Numbered from the stretch's first letter, positions 1-9,820 are shown. The stretch: DNA of 64,000 bases from Glutamicibacter sp. JC586 (GCF_009805585.1 NZ_VHIN01000002.1:248001-312000); one strand, 5' to 3'. A program made the numbers and translations. The notes: generated from the sequence alone by a model not told the origin.

Positions 1-1
1 C

Positions 2-109
2 CCCGATACCCCGGCCGCCGCTGACGAACTACACACCCACGTCGCCACGCTCACCGCCGGCGCCGGAAAACTCACCGCCGCCGACACCCGATGGGTTGAT
101 CTGATTTGA
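2..109 (+). CDS. C-terminal fragment of an unidentified protein
   Basis: An open frame enters from the left edge and runs 35 codons to a TGA at 107-109. It ends in residues LTAADTRWVDLI. Codon use looks like the neighbouring real genes, with many GCC, ACC and GAC codons. The stop overlaps the TTG start of the next gene by two bases, the tight coupling of genes in one operon. Too little is present to name a family, so the product is unknown. The gene is cut by the window edge rather than broken. Confidence 0.6.
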   Translation, partial: PDTPAAADELHTHVATLTAGAGKLTAADTRWVDLI

Positions 110-1272
110 ACACCGTACCCGAGCCAACTGCCGACCTTGACCAGCTGTTCACCGCGCTGAGCCGTTGGCCCGACGTGCAGGCGCCAAACCTCTTTGCCGC
201 GGACGCCGCCGACCGGCTGATCATCGATACCTGCGCACAGTCCCACTCCACCCAGGATCAACCTTGGCCGGCGTCCATCACGATCGTCGGCGATCACTAC
301 GGCGCACTGACCCTCGGCGCGCTGGCGCTGGGCAGCACTCAGGTTCGGGTTCACACCGATTCGCTTACCGCCCGCCGCGCGATCGAAGCCAATGCGCAAA
401 AACTTTTGCCGCAATTGACGGATCGGTTGAGCTTCTACACCCTGGCGCAAGTCGCCGATCAGGCCTCGACGATTCTTTTGGCCCTACCCCGTGGCTTGGA
501 TGTTTTGGACGAGCAGGTCGCTGCCTTGGCCAGCTCCGCCACACCTACCGCACGGTTATTCGCCGGCGGCCGCATCAAACATATGAGCCGTTCGATGAAC
601 GAGGTTTTATCCTCCCGCTTCGCTCGTGTTGATGTCTCACTCGCACGACAAAAATCCCGCGTTTTGACGGCCAGTAATCCCCTAGCCGAACAAACCGCCA
701 GTAATTTCCCGGCCACCGCCATCCACACCGTGCGTGGCACCAGCTTCAACCTGCACGCCGGCGCCGGCACTTTTGGGGCAGCCCGGCTGGATCCTGGTAC
801 CCGTCTACTCCTTGAGCATTTGCCCGACCTTTGTGCACACGCCACCCTAGTGGACTTGGCCTGCGGCAACGGATCCATCGGCGTATATGCGGCGCTGACC
901 CACCGCCACTTGCGTGTCGACGCCTCGGATCATTCGGCCTCCGCGGTAGCTTCCACTTTGGCCGCCGCCGAAGCTAACGAGGTGTCCGAGCGCATCACCG
1001 CCGTGCAGGACGACGCCCTGTCCCGACTGCCGGAGAACTCGGCCACGCTAATTACCCTCAACCCGCCCTTCCACATCGGCAATACGGTCACCGCAGACAT
1101 CGCATTCAAATTGATCGACGATGCCGCCCGCGCTCTTACCCCCGGTGGCACCTTGTTGTGCGTTTTTAATTCGCACCTACGCTACCGCCACGAATTGGAG
1201 CGCCGCATCGGGCCGACCACACAATTGGCGCGCGACAAGACCTTCACCGTCACCTCCACGATCAAGCTCTAA
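106..1272 (+). CDS. RsmC/RlmG-type rRNA guanine-N2 methyltransferase
   Basis: Predicted SAM-dependent methyltransferase of 388 aa that would methylate the N2 of a guanine in ribosomal RNA. The C-terminal half carries the SAM-binding motif DLACGNGSIG (from residue 250) and the catalytic NPPFHIG motif (from residue 319), which is typical of the RsmC/RlmG family. The N-terminal half resembles the degenerate, non-catalytic methyltransferase domain of the same family. The start is TTG, because an in-frame stop at 97-99 rules out anything earlier and no better start lies near. It overlaps the preceding stop, so it is probably translationally coupled. Whether the target is 16S or 23S RNA cannot be decided here. 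Confidence 0.85.
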   Translation: MNTVPEPTADLDQLFTALSRWPDVQAPNLFAADAADRLIIDTCAQSHSTQDQPWPASITIVGDHYGALTLGALALGSTQVRVHTDSLTARRAIEANAQKLLPQLTDRLSFYTLAQVADQASTILLALPRGLDVLDEQVAALASSATPTARLFAGGRIKHMSRSMNEVLSSRFARVDVSLARQKSRVLTASNPLAEQTASNFPATAIHTVRGTSFNLHAGAGTFGAARLDPGTRLLLEHLPDLCAHATLVDLACGNGSIGVYAALTHRHLRVDASDHSASAVASTLAAAEANEVSERITAVQDDALSRLPENSATLITLNPPFHIGNTVTADIAFKLIDDAARALTPGGTLLCVFNSHLRYRHELERRIGPTTQLARDKTFTVTSTIKL

Positions 1273-1351
1273 GCGCGAACGCACCGTCGAACTTTTCCAC
1301 ATCCGGCGGCGACGTGTTGTCAGCGCCGTTTTGCCGGTGCATCCTTGGTCC

Positions 1352-2998
1352 ATGAGCGAATCTGTTGGCCAGGCGATTGCCGTCCTTACCCTAGCGATCA
1401 CGGAATCTTCGTGCCTCACAGCCGATGATGCCCTAGAGATCGCCACGCTCATCGCGACCCTGCAACGGAGCATCACCCCAGATTCTGTTGCAGGGTCGGC
1501 ACTCTCGCCGGAGCATACGCAGGACCCGCGCTTTGCACTGGCTCTGGCCAGCAGCGCCGAAACGATCGCACAGGAATCTCTGCGGACCCAGATTTACACC
1601 GCTCACTTGGTCGAAGCTACCAGCGCCCACACCCTCACTGTTGAAGAGCTCGACGCTGCACGCGCGGGCATCGTTGATTTTGACACTTCCGCTCAGCGAA
1701 CTGGTCAACGACCCTCCATGCCATCGGCCACTGCTTTGAGCGCGACCTGGCTGCACATTGAGTACTTCGAAGCCACACGTCGTATGGATAGCGCCCACCA
1801 CGTTTATGCTCAATTCGACTACCAACATCAGCAGTATCCACCACAGTTTCCCCTGCTCACACAGCGTTTTCGTGACCACGACCGCCCGCCGGCCGAGGTT
1901 CTTTCCGTGGCCCGTCGTCTGAATTCTCTGGAGCCAAAACGCGACGAATTTGCCCTGCCGACGACCTCCACCTTGCTCAACGGCGATGGGCAGCTACTTG
2001 AATCCGAGCTTAACGAGAAAATGGCCGAGACGGACCCAAAAACTCGACGCAAGGCCATCAATGAAGTCATGAGGGCCGCCCGCGAACGTCAATCCGAGGA
2101 CCAGCCGGAGGCGCAGGAAGGAATCTTCCGCAAGGGTCTACACCACGGCTTGGTTCATTATGAAGTTGCACTGCGACCACTTCGCTCTGAGCTTTTCGAG
2201 TCATTGCTCGCCCAAAGCGACAATCCACGCTCAAGTGCTGGCCAAGCGGCGCGTGAGCCTTACAAGGATGAGTCCTCCAAAAATCATCAGGCTACCGACG
2301 AACATCCCGACTTTGTCACCGACGAAGAAGCCGCTGGCGCACAGGAACCAGATTCTGCCGAGGTATCGGTCGCGGGTCGACACCTGAACGCGCTAATGCT
2401 CCTACTCGGACTCAATTCCAAGCGCCTGAAGCGTCTTGAAGAGAAAATGACCCACCGGACTACCCCGGATGACGATTCAGCAACTGAAGCAGCTGATCCA
2501 GACCCGCCGGTCGTCAAACCTCAGGTGGTGGTCACATTGACTCTGGAAGAGCTGGAAGGCCGAGCAAAAACGCACGGTATTACTGCACACGGTTTCAAAC
2601 TCAGCGCCACAGACCTGCGCCAAACCCTGGCCGAAGCCAAAATTATCCCGATGGTGTTGGGCGGCAAGGGCGAAATTCTGGACATAGGTCGTAGCCATCG
2701 TAAACATCCGCGCTACATGAGACTTGGCGTTGCAGTGCGCGATGGTGGCTGCCTCGTCCCTGGATGCAGCATGGAACCCGAACGATGCAATATCCACCAC
2801 ATTAGGTTTTGGTCTCAGGGTGGTGTCACCGCGGTCTATTGGAGCGCGATGCTCTGCGATACGCATCATCACGACGTGCATGCAGGTTTGATCAAAGTCA
2901 TTCCCGACGACGGGGTACCTAAGGTGATACTTCCTCAGTTTATGGACCCCACACAGACCCCGGTGCGCAACACCTACCACCGCGCTGACGTTGCCTAG
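1352..2998 (+). CDS. DUF222 / HNH endonuclease domain protein
   Basis: A 548-aa protein of the 13E12-type family common in Actinobacteria: a long helical DUF222 N-terminal region and a C-terminal HNH nuclease domain. The nuclease part shows CLVPGC (from residue 467), then CNIHH (479-483) and LCDTHHHDVH, giving paired zinc-ligand cysteines and the catalytic histidines. The frame is open upstream to 1121, but that would overlap the methyltransferase gene, so ATG 1352 was chosen. An acidic, low-complexity linker (around residues 290-400) separates the domains. Such genes are often present in many diverged copies per genome and behave like selfish or mobile genes. Biological role unknown. Confidence 0.85.
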   Translation: MSESVGQAIAVLTLAITESSCLTADDALEIATLIATLQRSITPDSVAGSALSPEHTQDPRFALALASSAETIAQESLRTQIYTAHLVEATSAHTLTVEELDAARAGIVDFDTSAQRTGQRPSMPSATALSATWLHIEYFEATRRMDSAHHVYAQFDYQHQQYPPQFPLLTQRFRDHDRPPAEVLSVARRLNSLEPKRDEFALPTTSTLLNGDGQLLESELNEKMAETDPKTRRKAINEVMRAARERQSEDQPEAQEGIFRKGLHHGLVHYEVALRPLRSELFESLLAQSDNPRSSAGQAAREPYKDESSKNHQATDEHPDFVTDEEAAGAQEPDSAEVSVAGRHLNALMLLLGLNSKRLKRLEEKMTHRTTPDDDSATEAADPDPPVVKPQVVVTLTLEELEGRAKTHGITAHGFKLSATDLRQTLAEAKIIPMVLGGKGEILDIGRSHRKHPRYMRLGVAVRDGGCLVPGCSMEPERCNIHHIRFWSQGGVTAVYWSAMLCDTHHHDVHAGLIKVIPDDGVPKVILPQFMDPTQTPVRNTYHRADVA

Positions 2999-3860
2999 TT
3001 AGTAGCGCCCGTTCATGCACGCGCCTAAATGAGAAATCGCCTGGCCCCGTGCGCCCGGACGACCACTGCATATACGCCTACCGATCGCAGGCTAGTACGA
3101 TCGATCTCTTCTCGTGTATTCGTCTCGATCGAATCGGGAATCGGCGTGTTACCCGCTGGGTCTACGACCTTCAGCTTTCGCCTTGCGCGACCTATCGGTT
3201 CTAATGCTGGCAGCGGGGCAAAATACTCGTTAGCCTACACTCGGGCTCTATGGAGGCGCGGCGACCGTACCTCATTGGGATGCGAACCCCAAACGGTCAG
3301 ACCGACAAAGTGCATATATTGGTTGGCAACCGCGAGTATTTTTCCGGTCAGATGGTGTCCATACACCCACGGTTGTGTCGAACGAGCCAGAAACTGAGTT
3401 GACGTCAAACTGTTGACCATTTCAATGCCGTGCACCAGACAGAAGTCCGAGGTAAAAATGAAGCGTGGATCCACAAATTATTTTCGAACTCTTGTTCGTC
3501 TGAGAGGTCCGGTAGCTACAACTCATGGTCTCTAGCGCGCTCATGATTGTTCGTCCCATTACGCGTAACCCAGTTGGTCCGGTGCAAACACTGACAGGAT
3601 TTTCCCAAGCCACGATACCCAACTCACCTGCCTCAGAGCGATGGACTAACCCCGTGAGCACTCGATGTTGCTCGTCGCCCGCCCGTTCATGCCCGTACCC
3701 AACTTGACCTACCTGTCGATAAATGACCGGTCATGATTAGCGGCGCTTTAGTCTATAGCCCGAAAATTTTGCTTGTCTGGTCAGTGCGAACTATTCCACT
3801 AGCGGATCTATCAGCGCAACGAGTGCCGCCGATGACGTCGTGAACGCACCTGGTTATGCA
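2999..3860. other. Gene-poor interval without a convincing gene
   Basis: About 860 bases between the HNH gene and the terminator-like hairpin of rpsA. Only short open frames occur on either strand (the longest is about 120 codons). None has a good ribosome-binding site, actinobacterial codon bias or a recognisable domain. Base composition looks more mixed than in the surrounding genes. It may hold decayed sequence left by movement of the HNH gene, but no terminal repeats or transposase remnants were seen. Confidence 0.5.
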
Positions 3861-3892
3861 AGAAGGCCCAACCCCTAAGGGTTGGGCCTTCT
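3861..3892. terminator. Hairpin downstream of rpsA
   Basis: A perfect 14-bp stem (AGAAGGCCCAACCC with its complement) around a 4-base CTAA loop. It lies 49 bases past the rpsA stop codon on the minus strand. There is no strong T-run, so it may act as an mRNA-stabilising or weakly terminating hairpin. Confidence 0.75.
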
Positions 3893-3941
3893 CATATCAG
3901 CTAAAGCTAACTACGATTCCTGCGCGAGACAGGAGGCGAAA

Positions 3942-5420
3942 TTAGTTGCCGGTCAGCTTCTCGCGCAGTGCAGCAAGAGCTTCGTCGGAAGCCAAGGTAC
4001 CTGCATCGGTGGCTGGAGCCTCCGAGGAGTACGAAGCTGGAGCTGGCTCGTTGCCACCGGCTGCAGCAGCAGGCTCTGCTTCTGCGTCGGCGACGATTGC
4101 AGCTGCAACCTGCTTCTTGTGTGCTTCCCAACGCTCCTGAGCAGCAGCGTACTGTGCTTCCCATGCAGCGCGCTGGGTGTCGAAGCCTTCGAGCCATTCG
4201 TTCGACTCTGGGTCGAAGCCCTCTGGGTACTTGTAGTTGCCGGCCTCGTCGTACTCTGCAGCCATGCCGTAGAGTGCTGGGTCGAACTCGGTGCCCTCTG
4301 GGTCAACACCTTCGTTAGCCTGCTTGAGCGACAGCGAGATACGGCGGCGCTCAAGGTCGATGTCGATAACCTTGACGAACAGTTCGTCGCCAACGGAGAC
4401 AACCTGCTCAGCCAGTTCAACGTGACGAACTGCAAGCTCGGAGATGTGAACCAGGCCTTCGATGCCGTCTTCGACGCGTACGAACGCACCGAATGGAACC
4501 AGCTTGGTAACCTTGCCCGGTACAACCTGACCCAGTGCGTGAGTGCGGGCGAAGGTCTGCCAAGGATCTTCCTGGGTAGCCTTCAGCGACAGGGAAACGC
4601 GCTCGCGGTCCAGATCGACTTCGAGAACCTCCACGGTTACTTCCTGGCCAACCTCGACAACCTCGGATGGGTGGTCGATGTGCTTCCAAGACAGCTCGGA
4701 TACGTGTACCAGACCGTCTACGCCGCCAAGGTCCACGAATGCACCGAAGTTGACGATGGAGGAAACAACGCCCGGACGAACCTGACCCTTTTCCAGCTTG
4801 TTGAGGAAGGTCGAGCGAACCTCGGACTGGGTCTGCTCAAGCCATGCACGGCGGGAAAGCACAACGTTGTTGCGGTTCTTGTCCAGCTCGATGATCTTGG
4901 CTTCGATTTCCTGGCCGATGTATGGAGCCAGGTCGCGCACACGGCGCATCTCGACGAGCGATGCTGGCAAGAAGCCACGCAGGCCGATGTCCAGGATGAG
5001 GCCACCCTTGACAACCTCGATGACGGTACCGGTAACGACGCCGTCCTCTTCCTTGATCTTTTCGATGTCGCCCCAAGCACGCTCGTACTGAGCACGCTTC
5101 TTGGACAGGATCAGGCGACCTTCTTTGTCTTCCTTGGTCAGAACCAAGGCTTCAACGCTGTCACCAACGGTGACAACTTCACCTGGGTCAACGTCGTGCT
5201 TGATGGAAAGCTCGCGGGAAGGGATGACACCTTCGGTCTTGTAACCGATGTCGAGCAGAACTTCGTCGTGGTCAACCTTGACGACGGTGCCTTCGACGAG
5301 GTCACCATCGTTGAAGTACTTGATGGTGGCATCGACTGCGGCCAAGAAGTCCTCAGCAGTTCCAATGTCGTTGATTGCGACGACTGGTGCGCTGTTGTTC
5401 TCGTTCGAGGTGATGGTCAT
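3942..5420 (-). CDS. rpsA: 30S ribosomal protein S1
   Basis: Ribosomal protein S1, 492 aa, which binds mRNA on the 30S subunit and helps initiation. Four S1 RNA-binding domains follow one another (roughly residues 35-105, 120-190, 205-280 and 290-365). The later two carry FGAFVDLGGVDGLVHVSEL and FGAFVRVEDGIEGLVHISEL. A low-complexity Ala/Glu/Pro-rich tail ends in ALREKLTGN, as in other actinobacterial S1 proteins, which have four domains rather than the six of Escherichia coli. The ATG follows a GGAGT ribosome-binding site. The reverse strand is open along the full length, but this is a mirror of its codon bias. It is monocistronic with its own promoter. Confidence 0.97.
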   Translation of the reverse strand: MTITSNENNSAPVVAINDIGTAEDFLAAVDATIKYFNDGDLVEGTVVKVDHDEVLLDIGYKTEGVIPSRELSIKHDVDPGEVVTVGDSVEALVLTKEDKEGRLILSKKRAQYERAWGDIEKIKEEDGVVTGTVIEVVKGGLILDIGLRGFLPASLVEMRRVRDLAPYIGQEIEAKIIELDKNRNNVVLSRRAWLEQTQSEVRSTFLNKLEKGQVRPGVVSSIVNFGAFVDLGGVDGLVHVSELSWKHIDHPSEVVEVGQEVTVEVLEVDLDRERVSLSLKATQEDPWQTFARTHALGQVVPGKVTKLVPFGAFVRVEDGIEGLVHISELAVRHVELAEQVVSVGDELFVKVIDIDLERRRISLSLKQANEGVDPEGTEFDPALYGMAAEYDEAGNYKYPEGFDPESNEWLEGFDTQRAAWEAQYAAAQERWEAHKKQVAAAIVADAEAEPAAAAGGNEPAPASYSSEAPATDAGTLASDEALAALREKLTGN

Positions 5421-5535
5421 GTAGTAGGGACTCCGATGTGGATAGATTTGGTCAGTCGAAACCCCGGAAGTCCCGGAATTTCGAACGGGTAAAACTTGGT
5501 TGCGGCCATAGCTGGAGCCATGGCACGACTTTACA

Positions 5536-5565
5536 AGTCTACGCGTATACCAGAGTGCGGGTCAA
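5536..5565 (-). promoter_or_regulatory. Predicted rpsA promoter
   Basis: Reading the minus strand, TTGACC (5565-5560) and TAGACT (5541-5536) are separated by 18 bases. This is a good match to a housekeeping sigma promoter and predicts a leader of about 108 nt before the rpsA ATG. Confidence 0.65.
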
Positions 5566-5639
5566 AGTGTAACCCGCTAACATCCACGTCAGCATTTTGT
5601 GAACTTCGTCATAACGAGCCCTGAAATTTAGGCTCAAAC

Positions 5640-6953
5640 CTAAAAACTATGTGGTGTGAATGCTTCGTTCACGACGTCGAACATCTGTAGAACCTCTGCC
5701 GACGTTTCCGTACCGGCCAGCTCAGCCCGACCAGAGGCCAGAAGCTGTTGCAATGACAGGGTTCCCAAGTACAGACCAGCCAGATCCCGCTCGTCAAGAC
5801 TAACTTGTGGAAGATCCGGCAGGTTTGAATCAGAACTGATCTGGGCTATGTGCGCTGATCCATCAGATACCTCAAACAGGTAATCCCCCGAGATGAGGTT
5901 GAGTCGATCACGAATCGACAGTACAACTTTGGCGTTGCGCAGGTACTGGCGGGCCTGAAACGCGTCGACGACGTTCAACACTCGCAACCAGAGCGCATCG
6001 TCAACGGAGCGGACTTCATAGTCACGCGCGTTCGCAAGAACCTGTCGTAGTGGATCTGCGAGCGGTCCTTGACCGTGCACTTCTTTAATGAGGTCGTGAT
6101 TACCGAGGTATTCGAAGAGTTTGAAGCGCGCCGAATCGCTCGTCGCAATAAGTTTGTGGACCACCAATTTTTCGGTCGGCTCGTCCCATCCGGCAAACTT
6201 GTAGGTGACAAAACCGCCTAGAGTGCCACCAGCGTCATAGTACGCGGCGAAGCGCAAATTTTTGGGCTTGTCCATCGTTTCCCAGCTGTCCCAACGGCCC
6301 AATGCGTAGCCATCGTCAAACGCAGAACTATCGATGGAGCCAAAGGTGGCCTTCATTGCGCGATCTGCCAGATCAGCAAATTCTTCTTCAAAAAGCGCCG
6401 GGTCGATCTCCACCACTTGTCCGGGAATCTTTACGCGCAGCTTCAGCCCCTGCGCACACTTGAGTTTGAACCGTGTTTGATAAGTTGCTGGTTCGAAACC
6501 GTACCGGCCGTAAATCGTCGCTTCAGAGGCGCTTAGAGCAGCCAATGGGTACCTTGCTTCTTGGGCGTAGTGAAGGTCAGCAGTAATTTGTTCGGTGAGA
6601 AGCCCTCGGCGACGATAACTGGGAGCAACCGTGACAGCGGTAATCTTATGCACCGGCACAAGTGAATTGCCCCCTGCGTTGAGCGATCCCGGGAAGGTTC
6701 CATAGGTATGCACTGGATGAGCCGCATGGCGGGAGGCCGACGGTGCGGCGAGATCGAACACCATTGAGACTCGCATGCGCTGCGCGTAGGTGAGTGTCAA
6801 AACCTCGGCAAACTTCTCCTCGGCCGGAAACTGCTCGTAGAACCCAATGCCCGTGGCTTGGTGAAATAACTTGATGGCCGCGTCGTTTTGCTCGGTACGC
6901 TCGGTCGCCTGATAGGTGCGCGTCTGGGCGTGCAGCTTCGCAGTTTCGTTCAT
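5640..6953 (-). CDS. Eis-like GNAT acetyltransferase with SCP2-type C-terminal domain
   Basis: A 437-aa protein of the Eis family of N-acetyltransferases, which acetylate amines such as aminoglycosides or lysines from acetyl-CoA; the substrate here is unknown. The first GNAT domain holds the acetyl-CoA loop VTVAPSYRRRGLLTEQ (near residues 105-120) and ATIYGRYGFEPA. A second GNAT-like half and a C-terminal sterol-carrier-like domain follow, ending in the characteristic short terminal FTPHSF. ATG 6953 was chosen over the in-frame GTG 6965, because the GGGAGGA ribosome-binding site overlaps that GTG. It lies between rpsA and polA and appears to be its own unit. Confidence 0.85.
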   Translation of the reverse strand: MNETAKLHAQTRTYQATERTEQNDAAIKLFHQATGIGFYEQFPAEEKFAEVLTLTYAQRMRVSMVFDLAAPSASRHAAHPVHTYGTFPGSLNAGGNSLVPVHKITAVTVAPSYRRRGLLTEQITADLHYAQEARYPLAALSASEATIYGRYGFEPATYQTRFKLKCAQGLKLRVKIPGQVVEIDPALFEEEFADLADRAMKATFGSIDSSAFDDGYALGRWDSWETMDKPKNLRFAAYYDAGGTLGGFVTYKFAGWDEPTEKLVVHKLIATSDSARFKLFEYLGNHDLIKEVHGQGPLADPLRQVLANARDYEVRSVDDALWLRVLNVVDAFQARQYLRNAKVVLSIRDRLNLISGDYLFEVSDGSAHIAQISSDSNLPDLPQVSLDERDLAGLYLGTLSLQQLLASGRAELAGTETSAEVLQMFDVVNEAFTPHSF

Positions 6954-7092
6954 GAGTCCTCCCACAATGGCGTTCTCGAATACCCCCAGTCTATTCGTCG
7001 CGTCTTCTACGGCAAGGTCCGCTTCAGCAAGACCTACACAGTCCAGGCACCGTCGGAAGTTGCCGCAATTAACCGTTCAAGAAGACAACAAG

Positions 7093-7120
7093 GGCAGGCG
7101 CACCATCGTGCGCCTGCCCA
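7093..7120 (-). terminator. polA terminator
   Basis: A perfect 12-bp G+C-rich stem (GGGCAGGCGCAC and its complement) around a CATC loop. On the minus strand it is followed by a T-rich stretch (TTGTTGTCTT). It lies just beyond the polA stop codon and before the Eis-like gene. Confidence 0.8.
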
Positions 7121-7134
7121 TAATCGTCAGCATT

Positions 7135-9813
7135 TTAGTGTGCAGCCTCGTGCCAAGTACGGCCGATGCCTGGCTGAACATCCAGCGGAACCAAAAGGTC
7201 AGCTGCCTGACCCATCTCTCGCGTCATCAACTCCTGAACAGCGTCCAGCTCGCCTGATGCCACTTCAACGATGAGTTCGTCATGCACTTGCAACAGCATC
7301 CGTGACTTGTACTGCCCTGCACGCAGGCCTTCGTCGATCTTCAGCATGGCCACCTTCACTAGGTCAGCTGCCGAACCCTGGATGGGGGCATTCAGCGCGG
7401 CGCGCTCAGCAATGTCGCGAAGACGTCGATCTGAGCTGTTCAGCTCCGGCAAATAGCGACGGCGACCAAAGATGGTTTCGGTGTATCCGTCCTTGCGGGC
7501 TTGGTCGACGACCGAGCGCAGATAGGTTCGCACGGCACCAAAGCGGTCGAAGTAGTCCTTCATGAGCTTGCGGGCTTCGTCCACGCCGATCTTCAGCTGC
7601 TTTGACAGGCCGAAGCTGCTCAGGCCGTAGGCTAGACCGTAGCTCATCGCCTTCACCTTGGAACGCATCTCGGAACTGACTTCGGATGGTTCAACGTTGA
7701 ACACGCGCGAACCAACGTACCGGTGCAGGTCTTCACCGTTTTGATAGGCCTCGATCAGTCCGGCATCTTCGGAAAGGTGCGCCATGATGCGCATTTCAAT
7801 CTGCGAGTAGTCGACGGTCAGCAGGCTTTCATAGCCCTCGCCCACCATGAAGACGTCGCGAATACGTCGACCTTCTTCCGAACGCACAGGGATATTCTGC
7901 AGGTTCGGGTTCAGGCTGGAAAGTCGTCCGGTGGCAGCAACGGTCTGCGCGTAGGTGGTGTGGATTCGTCCGTCACTGTGCGTGGCTTTGAGCAGTCCGT
8001 CGACGGTCTGACGCAGTTTGATCGCATCGCGGTACGCCATCAGTGCAACCAGGAAGGGGTGGCCGGTCTTGACCAGCAGGTCCTGTAATGATTCTGCATC
8101 GGTGGTGAAACCGGTCTTGATTTTCTTGGTCCGTGGCAGATCAAGTTCCTCAAAGAGCACCACCTGCAGTTGCTTGGGGCTCGATAGATTGACCTCATGG
8201 CCAATCGCGGCAAAGGCGTCGTTGGTGGCCTGATCCACCTGGCTGGTGAAGTGGCCGCGCAGTTCATTAAGTCGGGCGACGTCGACCGCGACACCGGCAC
8301 GTTCCATTTCGAAAAGCACTGGAATCAGCGGCAGCTCCATTTCAGCAGCCAGCTGATCGGCGTGTTTCTCCGCCAGTTTGGTGGCCAAGAATGCTGAAAG
8401 GTCGTGGATGGCTTGAGCCTGAGCAAGGGTTGGTTCGGCCAGATCTGAAGTCAGGCCCAGATCCAGTTCGCCCTTCTTCGCCTCGTGAACTGGCACCGCA
8501 TATTTCAGGTGGTATTGCACCACGTCCACCAGATCATGGCTGCGCCGATCCGGCTGGATCAGATAGGCGCTGATCAACGTGTCGTCTTTGATACCTGCGA
8601 TGCGCAGTCCACGTTCGATCAGCAGGTGCATTACCGCTTTGGCATCGTGGAAAAGCTTCGGCGCGTCTTGGTCCGCGAGGAACGCCGCCAACTCCTTGTC
8701 GGTGGCCTCATCCAGTTCGGCTAAATCAAGCCATACCGCCTGAGCGCCTCGGAACAGTGCAAGGCCCACCGCTTCATTGCCCACGACCGCAGGCTGGATG
8801 GCGATCGGCGCGGATTCACCGGCATCGATAAATTCGCGTAGTGCTTGCGCATTATCGGTCGCCACGCGAGTGAAGGCGGCCACCTCTGGGGCAACTTCTT
8901 CCTCTTGCGCGGCGAAGAGGTCAAAGAGGCGTTTGCGCAAGGTATTAAATTCCAGTGCGTCGAACAGGTTCTCGATCTCTTCGCGGTTGGGCGCGACAAG
9001 TTCCATCTGTTCTAGGCTGACCGGAAGTTCAAGATCGTGCTTGAGCTGGTTCAAGCGACGGTTACGTGTGACGTTATCAACGTGTTCGCGCAGGGATTCG
9101 CCAACCTTGCCCTTGATCGAGTCGATATTTGCCAGTACGCCGGCCAGATCTCCGTAGAGGTTGATCCATTTCGCGGCGGTCTTCGGGCCAACTCCCGGTA
9201 CGCCAGGAAGATTGTCCGCTGTTTCGCCGACCAAAGCAGCAAGGTCTGAATACCGTGATGGTGGCACAAAGTATTTTGCCTCCACCGCGGCCGCATCCAT
9301 CGGCGGAATATCGCTAATACCCTTTTTCGGGTACAAAACTAGGGTCTTGTCGGTGATCAGCTGGAAGGCGTCACGGTCTCCGGATACCACCAGCACGTCA
9401 AAGCCAGCGTCTTCGCCCATGGTTGCCAGGGTGGCTAGGATGTCGTCGGCCTCAAAGCTCTCCAGCGTAATAGCGGGGATGTTCATCGCCTTCATGACCT
9501 CTTGGATGAGGTCGATCTGCCCGTAGAACTCTTCAGGCGTCTTATTTCGACCGCCCTTGTACTCCGTGTACTCCAAGGAGCGGAAGGTCGGAGTGTCCAG
9601 GTCGAAGGCCACAGCTACGTGGGTAGGCTTCTGCTGACGGATCATCGTCAGCAACATCGACACGAACCCATGCACCGCGTTGGTGTGCTGTCCCGTACTC
9701 GTCGCGAAGTTCTCCGCTGGCAGCGCATAAAACGCGCGGAACGCCATCGAATGTCCGTCAATAATCAGCAGTCTCTTGTCCGACGCAGGTGTCGGCTTGG
9801 TAGTTTCGCTCAC
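7135..9813 (-). CDS. polA: DNA polymerase I
   Basis: Family A DNA polymerase for repair and Okazaki-fragment processing, 892 aa. Residues 1-300 form the 5'-nuclease (LLIIDGHSMAFRAFYALP, then GVPGVGPKTAAKW). Residues about 310-490 are a 3'-5' exonuclease fold in which the DxE and other acidic metal ligands cannot be seen, as in mycobacterial PolA, so proofreading is probably absent. The polymerase domain carries DYSQIEMRIMAHLSED, the RRYLPEL region and QVHDELIVEV. GTG 9813 was chosen because the family begins just before ETTKPTPASDKRLL and because TAGGCT lies 7 nt upstream. The ATG at 9834 would overlap the divergent thioesterase start and has no ribosome-binding site. Confidence 0.95.
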   Translation of the reverse strand: MSETTKPTPASDKRLLIIDGHSMAFRAFYALPAENFATSTGQHTNAVHGFVSMLLTMIRQQKPTHVAVAFDLDTPTFRSLEYTEYKGGRNKTPEEFYGQIDLIQEVMKAMNIPAITLESFEADDILATLATMGEDAGFDVLVVSGDRDAFQLITDKTLVLYPKKGISDIPPMDAAAVEAKYFVPPSRYSDLAALVGETADNLPGVPGVGPKTAAKWINLYGDLAGVLANIDSIKGKVGESLREHVDNVTRNRRLNQLKHDLELPVSLEQMELVAPNREEIENLFDALEFNTLRKRLFDLFAAQEEEVAPEVAAFTRVATDNAQALREFIDAGESAPIAIQPAVVGNEAVGLALFRGAQAVWLDLAELDEATDKELAAFLADQDAPKLFHDAKAVMHLLIERGLRIAGIKDDTLISAYLIQPDRRSHDLVDVVQYHLKYAVPVHEAKKGELDLGLTSDLAEPTLAQAQAIHDLSAFLATKLAEKHADQLAAEMELPLIPVLFEMERAGVAVDVARLNELRGHFTSQVDQATNDAFAAIGHEVNLSSPKQLQVVLFEELDLPRTKKIKTGFTTDAESLQDLLVKTGHPFLVALMAYRDAIKLRQTVDGLLKATHSDGRIHTTYAQTVAATGRLSSLNPNLQNIPVRSEEGRRIRDVFMVGEGYESLLTVDYSQIEMRIMAHLSEDAGLIEAYQNGEDLHRYVGSRVFNVEPSEVSSEMRSKVKAMSYGLAYGLSSFGLSKQLKIGVDEARKLMKDYFDRFGAVRTYLRSVVDQARKDGYTETIFGRRRYLPELNSSDRRLRDIAERAALNAPIQGSAADLVKVAMLKIDEGLRAGQYKSRMLLQVHDELIVEVASGELDAVQELMTREMGQAADLLVPLDVQPGIGRTWHEAAH

Positions 9814-9820
9814 ACCTGAA

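Noticed and set aside
1121-1351. Upstream extension of the HNH gene frame
   Set aside because: It overlaps the methyltransferase gene by about 150 bases and lacks family similarity; the ATG at 1352 fits better.
3029-3474. Two short open frames in the gap after the HNH gene
   Set aside because: No ribosome-binding site, domain or coding bias; they overlap on opposite strands.
3882-5492. Large open frame (536 aa) on the plus strand over rpsA
   Set aside because: It is the mirror of the S1 coding frame, produced by its codon bias. The S1 domains and ribosome-binding site on the minus strand explain the region.
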